A DNA stretch of 64,000 nt from Actinomadura coerulea (lineage in GTDB: Bacteria > Actinomycetota > Actinomycetes > Streptosporangiales > Streptosporangiaceae): positions 1,426,001-1,490,000 of the forward strand of contig NZ_JACHMQ010000001.1 in NCBI RefSeq assembly GCF_014208105.1, written 5' to 3'. Below the pieces are notes generated by a model, which had not been told where the DNA came from, did no database searches, and saw only the letters and a program-made list of their open reading frames with translations. A program made the position numbers and the translations under genes. Of this stretch, positions 19,262-29,764 are shown piece by piece; within the stretch, counting starts at the first letter, position 1, and each line of letters starts with the position of its first letter.

Positions 19262-19747
19262 CTACAGCCGGAGAACCTGGAGGGAGGGCGAGGACCCGGG
19301 GGCGAGCCGGGTGCAGGGCGGAGGGGCGAACGTCCAGCCGAGACGGGCGGGCAGGCGCGAGACGGGCCGGCGCGGCACGGCGGCCAGGCCCAGCAGGACG
19401 AGGGTGAACAGAACGGCCAGGCACAGGCACGCGTCCATGGGGACGTGCGCGGGCGCCTTCGTCGGGGAGGCGGCCGGCATCAGGGATGCGGCCGGCGCGC
19501 CCTGCGCGGGGCCGTGAGAGCCGCTGAGCGGCGCGGCCCCGGCGTCCGGCTGTTCGTGGCCCGTGGACGCAGCCACGGCGCCGACGGGAACGCTCACGGC
19601 GTGCTGGGTGCACACGCGCGGCGGGGGTGCGTGGCCCAGCCCGTAGCTGAACACCAGCCCGCCCACGACGAACAGCGCCACGAGCAGCCCTGCCAGCCCG
19701 TGGCGTCGACGGGGGGCCGTACCGGACACCGTCACGCTCCTGGTCAT
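19262..19747 (-). CDS. DUF6153-like small membrane protein
   Basis: 161 residues. Two hydrophobic segments are seen: residues 18-37 (GLAGLLVALFVVGGLVFSYG) and about 107-124 (CLCLAVLFTLVLLGLAAV), joined by a Pro/Ala-rich loop with scattered Cys and His. The protein resembles the DUF6153 group of actinobacterial membrane proteins that often neighbour DUF305 genes. The ATG at 19747 has GGAAG two bases upstream, a short spacing. It is 103 bp upstream of the DUF3105 gene on the same strand and may be co-transcribed. Function unknown. Confidence 0.65.
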   Translation of the reverse strand: MTRSVTVSGTAPRRRHGLAGLLVALFVVGGLVFSYGLGHAPPPRVCTQHAVSVPVGAVAASTGHEQPDAGAAPLSGSHGPAQGAPAASLMPAASPTKAPAHVPMDACLCLAVLFTLVLLGLAAVPRRPVSRLPARLGWTFAPPPCTRLAPGSSPSLQVLRL

Positions 19748-19850
19748 GTCTTCCGGGGTGGTCCAACGCCGCAGCCGCCCCGCGGGTTCCCGCCCGCGCG
19801 GGCCTGCGGGGCCGTCCGGGGCTGTCAGCGCCGCGAGATAGTGTCGGAGC

Positions 19851-21254
19851 GTGGCCAGCAGGGTGGAATCGGACGAGCCGGAGGGCCTTTTCGACGCTCC
19901 GGAGCGGGACGGTGCGGCCCCGGCGGACGTGCGGGCGGAGCCGCCGGCGGCGCCGGCCCGGGGCGGCGCGGAGCAGCCCCTCGCGGTCCGCATGCGTCCC
20001 CGCGCCCTCGACGAGGTCGTCGGGCAGGGGCACCTGCTCGGCCCCGGCACGCCGATCCGGCAGCTCGTCGACCGCGACGTGCCGATGTCGCTCGTGCTGT
20101 GGGGGCCGCCGGGCACGGGCAAGACCACCCTCGCCACCGTCGTCAGCCACGTCACCTCCCGCCGGTTCGTGGAGGTCTCCGCGGTCAGCGACGGCGTCAA
20201 GCGCGTCCGCGCCGAGATCGACCTGGCGCGCCGGGAGCTCGGCATGACGGGCCGGCAGACGGTCCTGTTCGTCGACGAGGTGCACCGCTTCAACAAGGCC
20301 CAGCAGGACGCCCTGCTGCCCGCCGTGGAGAACCGCTGGGTGTCCTTCATCGGCGCCACCACCGAGAACCCGTTCTTCTCCGTCATCAGCCCGCTGCTGT
20401 CGCGGTCGCTGCTGCTCACCCTGGAGCCGCTCGGCGAGGACGACCTGCGCGAGGTCGTCCGCCGCGCCCTCACCGAGGAGCGCGGGCTGAACGGGGCGGT
20501 CACCCTCGACCCCGCCGCCGAGGACCACCTCATCCGGCTGGCCGGCGGCGACGCCCGCCGCACCCTCACCTACCTGGAGGCGGCCGCGCTCGTCGTCGAC
20601 GACGGCGGGGTGATCGACGCCGACGTGCTGGAGAAGGCCGTCGACCGGGCCGCCGTCCGCTACGACCGCGAGGGCGACCAGCACTACGACGTCATCAGCG
20701 CGTTCATCAAGAGCATCCGCGGCAGCGACGTCGACGCCGCGCTGCACTACCTCGCCCGCATGATCGAGGCCGGCGAGGACGCCCGGTTCATCGCCCGGCG
20801 GCTGATCGTGCACGCCAGCGAGGACGTCGGCATGGCCGACCCGACCGCGCTGCAGACCGCGGTCGCCGCCGCGCAGGCGGTGGAGTTCGTCGGCCTGCCC
20901 GAGGCCCGCATCAACCTGGCCCAGGCGGTGATCCATCTCTCCCTCGCGCCGAAGTCCAACGCGGTGATCACGGCGGTGGACGGCGCGCTCGGCGACGTCC
21001 GCAAGGGGCTCGCCGGGCCTGTGCCGGGCCACCTGCGCGATGCCCACTACCAGGGCGCCGCGAAGATCGGCCACGGGCAGGGCTACAGGTACGCGCACGA
21101 CCACCCCGGCGGCGTGGTCCGCCAGCAGTACGCGCCCGACGCGGTCGACGGACGGGAGTACTATCGCCCGACCAGGCACGGCGCGGAAGCCCGGTTCACC
21201 GAGGTGCTCGCGCGGATCCGATCCGTCCTGCGCGGCACCGCGGACCGGCGGTGA
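19851..21254 (+). CDS. Replication-associated recombination protein RarA (MgsA)
   Basis: 467-residue AAA+ ATPase of the RarA/MgsA/WRNIP1 family, related to clamp loaders and acting at stalled replication forks. Walker A is GPPGTGKTT at residues 85-93, Walker B VLFVDEVH follows near 141, sensor 1 is in [10 protein letters not shown] and the C-terminal tetramerisation domain ([16 protein letters not shown]) is complete. The GTG at 19851 is preceded six bases upstream by TAGTGT, which could be a -10 element for a leaderless message; no good -35 is visible. First gene of the rightward group that continues to alaS. Confidence 0.94.
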   Translation: MASRVESDEPEGLFDAPERDGAAPADVRAEPPAAPARGGAEQPLAVRMRPRALDEVVGQGHLLGPGTPIRQLVDRDVPMSLVLWGPPGTGKTTLATVVSHVTSRRFVEVSAVSDGVKRVRAEIDLARRELGMTGRQTVLFVDEVHRFNKAQQDALLPAVENRWVSFIGATTENPFFSVISPLLSRSLLLTLEPLGEDDLREVVRRALTEERGLNGAVTLDPAAEDHLIRLAGGDARRTLTYLEAAALVVDDGGVIDADVLEKAVDRAAVRYDREGDQHYDVISAFIKSIRGSDVDAALHYLARMIEAGEDARFIARRLIVHASEDVGMADPTALQTAVAAAQAVEFVGLPEARINLAQAVIHLSLAPKSNAVITAVDGALGDVRKGLAGPVPGHLRDAHYQGAAKIGHGQGYRYAHDHPGGVVRQQYAPDAVDGREYYRPTRHGAEARFTEVLARIRSVLRGTADRR

Positions 21255-21359
21255 TCGTTCTTCGCCGGCCGTTGCTCCCGCCAAGCGGCGTGGTGGACCG
21301 GTAAGGTCTGTCAGGCCATGCCCGGCCCCGTGCCGACCTCACGCGAACGGAAAGCCCTG

Positions 21360-21776
21360 ATGCTTAGTGGTGGACAGCTAGCAGGCCTCATCGTGGCCGT
21401 GTTCTGGGCGGTGCTCGTCTCGTTCGTCGCGCTCACCCTGCTGAAGCTCTCCAAACTGCTCGACGAGGCCGGCGAGCTCGTCCGCGACATCGGCGAGCAG
21501 GCCGGCCCGCTGATGGAGGACATGACCCGGACGGTCAAGCGCGCCAACGAGCAGCTCGGCCGCACCGACGTCATCACCCGGCAGGTCGCCGGCGTCACCC
21601 AGAACGTCTCGGCCGTCACCACCGTGATGACGTCGGTGGTCGGCGGGCCGCTGGTGAAGGCCGCCGCCTTCTCCTACGGCGTCCGCAAGGCCCTCGGAAA
21701 CCGCGACGGGGAGGAGCGCGCCGCGTCCGGACGCCCGGAGCTTCCGGCCCGCTCCCCGGGTAGGGGGCGCAGATGA
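21360..21776 (+). CDS. DUF948 membrane-associated protein
   Basis: 138 residues. An N-terminal membrane helix (residues 4-23, GGQLAGLIVAVFWAVLVSFV) is followed by an amphipathic coiled coil with regular hydrophobic spacing (LLDEAGELVRDIGEQAGPLMEDM), as in DUF948. Function unknown; the family sits between rarA and alaS in many actinobacteria. I chose ATG 21360 because it starts directly at the conserved MLSGG and has GGAAAG five bases upstream. An in-frame ATG at 21318 would add 14 polar residues. The stop overlaps the next start (ATGA). Confidence 0.82.
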   Translation: MLSGGQLAGLIVAVFWAVLVSFVALTLLKLSKLLDEAGELVRDIGEQAGPLMEDMTRTVKRANEQLGRTDVITRQVAGVTQNVSAVTTVMTSVVGGPLVKAAAFSYGVRKALGNRDGEERAASGRPELPARSPGRGRR

Positions 21777-22082
21777 GGCGGCTGTTCTGGATCTCCGTCG
21801 GTGCGGGCGCCGGCGTCTACGCCACGCACCGCGTCAAGCGGCGCGTGGAGCGCTTCACCCGCGCCCTGTCGCCCGAGAGCGTCGCCGCGCGGGCGGTGTC
21901 GAGCGGGCAGAGCGCCGGCGAGCGGCTGAGGCTTTTCGCCTCCGACGTCCGTACCGAGATGCGGGCCCGCGAGGAGGAGCTGCGCGAGGCCGTCCGCATG
22001 GACCAGGCCCCGCCGGACGGCGGGGGGCCGCAGGCCCGCCGCGTGCTCAAGGCGAGATACACGATCATCGAGAACGACAAGG

Positions 22083-22093
<11 letters not shown>
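21773..22093 (+). CDS. DUF6167-like small protein
   Basis: 106 residues beginning [19 protein letters not shown], a short hydrophobic anchor, then a basic amphipathic helix and a Glu/Arg-rich tail. The pattern matches the DUF6167 proteins that accompany DUF948 upstream of alaS in actinobacteria. The ATG overlaps the DUF948 stop by four bases and the C terminus overlaps the alaS start by about 11 bases, so the three genes are tightly coupled. Function unknown; co-conservation suggests the pair works together at the membrane. Confidence 0.78.
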
Positions 22094-24764
<2,671 letters not shown>

Positions 24765-24819
24765 GCCCGGCACGACGGGACAGGAGAAACGAGTCTCGCC
24801 GCCGAGCGGAGGCGAGGCG

Positions 24820-24948
24820 ATGAGGCCCGTGAGGAGCGCGGCGCCGGGTGGACTGAGGAGCGCGCGGAGCGACGGAGGAGTGAGCACGCGACGAGGGAAG
24901 CCGGTGCCGGGTTGCGCTCCGAGCCGCCGAGCGGAGGCGAGGCGATGA
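24820..24948 (+). CDS. Possible 42-residue ORF in repeat copy 1
   Basis: ATG at 24820 with GGAGG seven bases upstream opens a 42-codon frame starting MRPVRSAAPGG and ending RRAEARR. Its TGA overlaps the ATG of the next copy (ATGA). The peptide is basic and Arg/Ala/Gly-rich, with no recognised family. It may be only a by-product of the duplicated start region; the coupling geometry is the sole argument for translation. Confidence 0.25.
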   Translation: MRPVRSAAPGGLRSARSDGGVSTRRGKPVPGCAPSRRAEARR

Positions 24949-25073
24949 GGCCCGTGAGGAGCGCGGCGCCGGGTGGACTGAGGAGCGCGCGGAGCGACGG
25001 AGGAGTGAGCACGCGACGAGGGAAGCCGGTGCCGGGTTGCGCTCCGAGCCGCCGAGCGGAGGCGAGGCGATGA
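24945..25073 (+). CDS. Possible 42-residue ORF in repeat copy 2, coupled to ruvX
   Basis: Same 42-residue frame as in the first copy, again with GGAGG upstream. Its TGA at 25071-25073 overlaps the ruvX ATG at 25070. If translated, it would couple ruvX translation to the repeat. No family match is recognised and coding is unproven. Confidence 0.25.
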   Translation: MRPVRSAAPGGLRSARSDGGVSTRRGKPVPGCAPSRRAEARR

Positions 25074-25528
25074 GGCAGGGCGTGCGACTGGGGGTCGATG
25101 TCGGGAGCGTGCGCGTCGGGGTCGCCCGGTGCGATCCGGGCGGGATCCTCGCTTCTCCCCTGGAGACCGTGAAGAGCGGCAAGGGCGACGTCGACCGGCT
25201 CGTCGACCTGGTCGCCGAGCACGGGGCGATCGAGGTCGTCGTGGGGCTGCCGACGTCGCTGTCGGGCCGGGAGGGGCCCGCGGCGCGGTCGGCCCGCAGG
25301 TTCGCGGCCAGGCTCGCCGACCGCCTCCCCCCGGAGACCGTGCGGCTGCACGACGAGCGGCTCACCACCGTCACCGCCGAGAGCGGCCTGCGGGCCGGCG
25401 GCGTGCACGGCCAGGCCCGGCGCAAGGTGGTCGACCAGGCCGCCGCGGCGGTCCTGCTCCAGGCGGCCCTCGACGCCGAGCGGTTGACCGGACGCCCCCC
25501 GGGCGAGATCGTCCAGGGGAGCCCATGA
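25070..25528 (+). CDS. ruvX: Putative pre-16S rRNA nuclease / Holliday junction resolvase RuvX (YqgF)
   Basis: 152 residues, RNase H-like fold. The first acidic site is in LGVDVGSVRVGVA, the second region is VVVGLPTSLSGREGP, and the third includes HDERLTTVTAE and the final VDQAAAAVLLQ. YqgF trims the 16S rRNA 5' end in E. coli and was named for resolvase similarity. The ATG at 25070 lies in the partial third copy of the tandem repeat with GGAGG upstream; a TTG at 25037 is in frame but lies inside repeat sequence. The stop overlaps mltG by four bases. Confidence 0.93.
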   Translation: MRQGVRLGVDVGSVRVGVARCDPGGILASPLETVKSGKGDVDRLVDLVAEHGAIEVVVGLPTSLSGREGPAARSARRFAARLADRLPPETVRLHDERLTTVTAESGLRAGGVHGQARRKVVDQAAAAVLLQAALDAERLTGRPPGEIVQGSP

Positions 25529-26685
25529 ACGACTTGGACCTCTTCTCCGACCCGTACGGCGACGGGCCTCCGTCCGAGGAGCCGCGCGGCAGGCGGGACC
25601 AGCGGCGGCGGCGCAAGCGCCAGAAGCGCCGCAAGCGCAGCGGGCGCGCCGCCGCGCTGTTCGCGATGGCGTTCCTCGTGGCCGTGTTCGGTACCGGCGG
25701 CGTCCTCGGGTACGCGTGGCTCGACAACAAGTGGCATCCGCCGGACTACGACGGCGCGGGGTCCGGCAAGGTCACCGTCCAGATCAAGGACGGCGCGACC
25801 GGGTCGGTGATCGGGACGACGCTGGAGCAGCACCAGGTGGTCAAGAGCTCCGAGGCGTTCGTGAAGACCTACAACAAGGAGACGCGCGCCTCCAGCATCC
25901 AGCCGGGCTTCTACCAGATGCGGCTGCGGATGTCGTCGGCCGCGGCGGTGGCGCTGCTGCTGGACCCGAAGTCGCGGGCCGGGAACCAGGTCGTGATCCC
26001 CGAGGGCCGCCGGGCCGTCGAGGTCTACGAGCTGCTGGCGAAGAAGACCGGCATCTCCGTCAAGGAGTTCCAGGCGGTGGCGAAGCGGCCGAAGAGCCTC
26101 GGGCTGCCCGCCTACGCGCGGGGCAAGGTCGAGGGGTACCTGTACCCGGGGCGCTACGACCTTGACCCGAACGGCACCGCGGAGCAGATCCTCAAGGAGA
26201 TGGTGGGGCGCTTCAACAAGGAGGCCGCCGGCGTCGACCTCGTCGCCGAGGCGCGCAAGGCGAACATGAACCCGGCGACGGTCATCACGCTCGCCAGCCT
26301 GGTCCAGGCCGAGGGCGGCAAGCCCAGCGACCTGCCGAAGATCTCCCGGGTCATCTACAACCGGGTGGAGAAGGGCATGAAGCTGCAGTTCGACACCACG
26401 GTCCTGTACGCGCTGAACGAGCGTCGGCTCACCGTCACCGAGAAGGACCTGCTGACCCCCTCGCCCTACAACACCTACCTGCACGCGGGTCTGCCGCCCG
26501 GCCCGATCTCCAATCCGGGCCCGGACGCGATCGAGGCGGCGCTGGCCCCGGAGGAGGGGACGTGGCTGTACTTCATCGCCACCGACCCGACGAACAAGGT
26601 CACCAAGTTCGCCACGACGGAGCAGCAGCGGCTGGCGATCGAGAAGGAGTTCCGGGCATGGCAGAAGGCGCACCCGGGCCAGTGA
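25525..26685 (+). CDS. mltG: Endolytic murein transglycosylase MltG
   Basis: 386 residues. A polar N terminus with an Arg/Lys cluster precedes one membrane helix (about residues 46-66). The outside part has a LysM-like region (VTVQIKDGATGSVIG) and the YceG catalytic domain. MltG cuts nascent glycan strands and sets their length. The active-site stretch reads TLASLVQAEGG: the second Glu of the E-x-E pair found in many bacteria is kept, while the first is Gln, as I recall from other actinobacterial members. The ATG overlaps the ruvX stop (ATGA). Confidence 0.93.
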   Translation: MNDLDLFSDPYGDGPPSEEPRGRRDQRRRRKRQKRRKRSGRAAALFAMAFLVAVFGTGGVLGYAWLDNKWHPPDYDGAGSGKVTVQIKDGATGSVIGTTLEQHQVVKSSEAFVKTYNKETRASSIQPGFYQMRLRMSSAAAVALLLDPKSRAGNQVVIPEGRRAVEVYELLAKKTGISVKEFQAVAKRPKSLGLPAYARGKVEGYLYPGRYDLDPNGTAEQILKEMVGRFNKEAAGVDLVAEARKANMNPATVITLASLVQAEGGKPSDLPKISRVIYNRVEKGMKLQFDTTVLYALNERRLTVTEKDLLTPSPYNTYLHAGLPPGPISNPGPDAIEAALAPEEGTWLYFIATDPTNKVTKFATTEQQRLAIEKEFRAWQKAHPGQ

Positions 26686-27515
26686 CCGGCGGGGCGGGCC
26701 GCCGCGCGGCGGTGCTGGGGTCGCCGATCGCCCATTCGCTGTCGCCGGTGCTGCACCGGGCGGCGTACGCGGCGATGGGGCTGGACGACTGGTCCTACGA
26801 CGCGGTCGAGTGCGGCGAGGACGGCCTGGCCGCGGTGCTGGAGGGGCTCGGGCCCGAATGGGCGGGCCTGTCGCTGACCATGCCGCTCAAGCGCGTCGCG
26901 CTCGGCCTCGTGGACACGGTCTCGGACCTCGCGGTGAAGGTCGGGGGCGCGAACACGATCGTTCTTCGGGACGGGCGGCGGCACGGCGACAACACCGACG
27001 TGCACGGCATCGAGACCGCGCTCGCCGAGGCGGGGCTGAAGGCTCCGGCCACGGCGCTGGTGCTGGGCGGCGGCGCGACGGCCGCGTCCGCGCTGGCGGC
27101 GCTCGCCCGGCTCGGCACGCGCGAGGCGGTCCTCGCGGCGCGCACCCCGGAGCGCGCCGCGGGCGCGGCCGGGGTGGGGGAGCGGTTCGGGCTCGCGGTC
27201 CGGGTCGTGAAGCTCGACGAGGCGCCGGCGCACCTCCCGGCGGAGCTCGTGGTGTCGACGCTGCCCGGGCGGGCCGCCGACGCGTTCGCCGCCCCGGTCG
27301 CCGAGTCCGGCGCGGCCGTCTTCGACGTCGTGTACGCGCCGTGGCCGACGGCGCTCGCGGTGGCCGTCGAGCGAGCGGGCGGCACGGTCGTCGGCGGGTT
27401 CGCGATGCTCCTGCACCAGGCCGTCCGGCAGGTGGCCCTGATGACCGGCCGCGACGACGTGCCGGTGGAGGCGATGCGCGCCGCGGGCGAGGCGGAGCTC
27501 GCCCGCCGCGCCTGA
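26658..27515 (+). CDS. aroE: Shikimate dehydrogenase
   Basis: 285 residues; reduces 3-dehydroshikimate with NADPH in aromatic amino-acid synthesis. The substrate site GSPIAHSLSPVLH, the catalytic Lys in LTMPLKRVAL and the NADP-binding GGGATAASALAAL are present; the C-terminal GFAMLLHQA matches the family. ATG 26658 has AAGGAG eight bases upstream and overlaps mltG by 28 bases. A GTG at 26682 overlapping the mltG stop (GTGA) would begin eight codons later and is also plausible. Other aro genes that often follow aroE in actinobacteria are absent; a convergent accessory gene follows instead. Confidence 0.92.
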   Translation: MAEGAPGPVTGGAGRRAAVLGSPIAHSLSPVLHRAAYAAMGLDDWSYDAVECGEDGLAAVLEGLGPEWAGLSLTMPLKRVALGLVDTVSDLAVKVGGANTIVLRDGRRHGDNTDVHGIETALAEAGLKAPATALVLGGGATAASALAALARLGTREAVLAARTPERAAGAAGVGERFGLAVRVVKLDEAPAHLPAELVVSTLPGRAADAFAAPVAESGAAVFDVVYAPWPTALAVAVERAGGTVVGGFAMLLHQAVRQVALMTGRDDVPVEAMRAAGEAELARRA

Positions 27516-27521
27516 CCCGCC

Positions 27522-28910
27522 TCAGGGCGGGGCGCGCTGGGCACGGCGCCGCTTCACCGACTCGTCGATGCTGGTGAGGACGATGGGCAGGATCACGCTG
27601 AGCCAGAAGTCCTTCCAGCCCCACACGCCGGCGGCGACGCCGAGCGCGCTGCCGGCGCACACCAGGCTCAGCAGGCACGCCGCCCAGTGCCGCTGGACCA
27701 TCCCGACCGGGTCGACGATGGGGCGGTGCGGGAGCAGGTCGGCCAGCGGACGCTCCCGGGCGTGGGCGCGCTGCACGACCATCGCGTCCGGAAGCCAGTG
27801 CAGGACGTCGGCGTTCCCGGCGAGCGGGACCCGGGAGAGCGCGACCAGCGTCTCCAGCCGCCACCACAGCGTCCACAGCGACGTGAGCCCGCTGCCCGGG
27901 TAGCCGTTCCAGCGCGGGTCGGCGACCTCGCCGCGCACCAGCGTCCGGAACGCGCGGGCGACGGTCGGCCCGTGCGGTCCGCGCGGGTCCCGCAGCAGCG
28001 CGGTGAGCGCGATCGGCAGCCCGTAGTGCCACAGGGCGAGCCGCCACACCGGCTCCGGCCCGGCGCCGCGTCCCGACAGGGTGCTCGGCGAGACGCCGTA
28101 GGTCTCTATCCAGGTGTGGTCGTCGTCGGGGTCGAGGTTCCTCAGCAGCCAGTCGTAGGCGTCCATCAGCCGCTCGGTCCTCAGGTCCGGGCGCGCCTCG
28201 GCCAGCGTCACCAGCGCGAACGCGGTGTGCGTGACGGTGGGCCGGGACGCCTGCGTCGGGCCCCAGGCGGGACGGTGCGCGGTCCGGTCCGCCGTCAGCC
28301 ACTCCACGCCGCGGTCGACGGCGGGGTCGTAGGGGTTGAGCGCGCTGAGCGCGCGCAGCGCCAGGCAGGTCAGCCACACCCGGGACGGGCAGCCGTGCAG
28401 CGAGCCCCATCCGCCGTCGGGGTTCTGGTTGTACAGCAGCCACCGGTAGGCGCGCTCCAGGTCGGGAGCGTCCTCGCGCAGGCCGCAGCGGGCGCGGGCG
28501 AGGAAGCGCGCGATCCAGCCGGTGGCCTCGACCACCGGCATGCCGAGGCTGGTCTTGGTGGCCCAGCCGCCGTCGCGCAGCGGGTCGTCGGACCGGGTCT
28601 GCCGGGCGGCGAGGAGTTCCAGGCCGTCGTCGAAGTGCTCGAACGGCCGTCCCGCCTCGGCGAACGCCATCAGTCCGAGGGCGGTGGCGGTGGTGCCGGG
28701 CTCCGGCCGGGCGAGCTCGTGGTACCAGCCCCCGCCGGCGCCGAGCGCGGGGGCGTAGGTGTCGCGCAGGACGTCCAGGGACTCGTTCAGGCGGGCGTCG
28801 AGGACGGCCAGGTCGATGCCCGGGGCGTCGGCGCCGCGGCGCCAGGCGGCGGAGCGGGCGGCGCGGGGCGCACGGGGCGCACGGGAAGGGAGCGGGGGTG
28901 TCTGGTTCAC
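27522..28910 (-). CDS. Prenyltransferase/squalene-cyclase-fold protein with C-terminal membrane segment
   Basis: 462 residues. The body contains repeated alpha/alpha-toroid motifs such as YNQNPDGGWGSLHG, RDGGWATKT and AGGGWYHEL, the QW-like repeats of terpenoid cyclases and prenyltransferases. No DXDD or DDXXD cyclase motif is evident, so catalytic activity is uncertain. About residues 412-447 form one or two hydrophobic helices (WAACLLSLVCAGSALGVAAG), which would anchor the protein. The GTG at 28910 has AGAAGG seven bases upstream. It meets aroE tail to tail with six bases between, and faces the HIT gene across 152 bp. Role unknown. Confidence 0.72.
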   Translation of the reverse strand: MNQTPPLPSRAPRAPRAARSAAWRRGADAPGIDLAVLDARLNESLDVLRDTYAPALGAGGGWYHELARPEPGTTATALGLMAFAEAGRPFEHFDDGLELLAARQTRSDDPLRDGGWATKTSLGMPVVEATGWIARFLARARCGLREDAPDLERAYRWLLYNQNPDGGWGSLHGCPSRVWLTCLALRALSALNPYDPAVDRGVEWLTADRTAHRPAWGPTQASRPTVTHTAFALVTLAEARPDLRTERLMDAYDWLLRNLDPDDDHTWIETYGVSPSTLSGRGAGPEPVWRLALWHYGLPIALTALLRDPRGPHGPTVARAFRTLVRGEVADPRWNGYPGSGLTSLWTLWWRLETLVALSRVPLAGNADVLHWLPDAMVVQRAHARERPLADLLPHRPIVDPVGMVQRHWAACLLSLVCAGSALGVAAGVWGWKDFWLSVILPIVLTSIDESVKRRRAQRAPP

Positions 28911-29062
28911 GTTCTTGCCTTCTGCTCTTGTTATTCCCGGCGGGCCAGGATTTGTACCTCGCCCGTTCCGCGTCTGTATCCGCCGCCGCAGCGAGCGCGG
29001 GGGTGCGGTACCGGGCACGCTTGAGGAAGACCGCTCCCACGTTCCGCGATGCTGGAGGTGGC

Positions 29063-29764
29063 TTGGCCGAACCGACCGTCCAGAACGAGCCCGATCACGA
29101 CTGCGTCCTGTGCCCCCCGCTGCGGTTCCGCTTCAACGCCATGGCCGGCCTGCCCGGCGAGGCGGGCGTCATCGCCGGTGACCGCGACTTCTTCCTGATC
29201 CCGGACGTCGCGCCGCTCGCCGACGGGCACCTCCTGCTGGTGACGCGCGAGCACCACCAGTGCGCCGGAGACTTCTCCGGGCCGATGTGGGAGCGCGCGC
29301 TGGGGTGGCGCGACCGCGTGGCCCGCCTCTACCGGGAGGCGTACGGATCCGGTGGCCTGCTGCTGTTGGAGCACGGACCGGCGAGCTCCCAGGGCGGCGG
29401 CGCGTGCATCGACCACGCGCACTGGCACTTCCTCCCCGGCATGACGGGCGTACGCGCGGTCGTGGAGGGGCAGGGGCACCCGGGTGTTCCGGCTGATCAT
29501 GCGGCTCTCCGGGCCCGCTACCGCGCCGGTCGCTCCTACCTGCTGATCGAGGAGGACGGCGTCGCGACCGTCCACCCGGGCGACGGCGTGCCGAGCCAGT
29601 TCCTGCGCTGGGCCGTGGCGTCGGCCGACCCGGGCCGGGCCTGGCGGTGGCAGGAGACCTTCGGGCTGCCCACCACCAGGCGACGCTTCCTGCGCACGCT
29701 GCGGGCGATGCGGGCGGCGGCCGCCCCGTCCGGCACGGATCAGCCTCCCGACAGCCACCAGTAG
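29063..29764 (+). CDS. HIT family hydrolase/transferase
   Basis: 233 residues. The histidine triad HAHWHFLP is at residues 118-125 (His118, His120, His122) and an N-terminal C-x2-C pair (DCVLCPP) resembles the zinc site of HIT proteins. HIT enzymes act on nucleotidyl phosphates such as Ap4A or adenylated compounds. The protein is longer than most HIT hydrolases (about 140), with an unassigned C-terminal 90 residues. The TTG at 29063 is chosen because GGAGGT lies four bases upstream; a GTG at 29003 is in frame but has no such site. The 3' end overlaps the convergent kinase gene by 25 bp. Confidence 0.75.
   Translation: MAEPTVQNEPDHDCVLCPPLRFRFNAMAGLPGEAGVIAGDRDFFLIPDVAPLADGHLLLVTREHHQCAGDFSGPMWERALGWRDRVARLYREAYGSGGLLLLEHGPASSQGGGACIDHAHWHFLPGMTGVRAVVEGQGHPGVPADHAALRARYRAGRSYLLIEEDGVATVHPGDGVPSQFLRWAVASADPGRAWRWQETFGLPTTRRRFLRTLRAMRAAAAPSGTDQPPDSHQ

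Larger units (their letters stand above)
24798..25076 (+). repeat. 125-bp tandem repeat (2.2 copies) between alaS and ruvX
   Basis: Two complete copies (24798-24922 and 24923-25047) appear identical, and a third copy stops after 29 bases (25048-25076). The third copy supplies the ribosome-binding site GGAGG and the ATG of ruvX at 25070. Each full copy therefore also has the same GGAGG-ATG arrangement, at 24820 and 24945. The unit is purine-rich on this strand. The 305-bp alaS-ruvX gap holds nothing else. A dispersed intergenic repeat family is possible but cannot be tested inside this window. Confidence 0.92.

Noticed and set aside
24765-25069. CRISPR-like array
   Set aside because: The repeat is a head-to-tail 125-bp unit with no spacers and no cas genes nearby.
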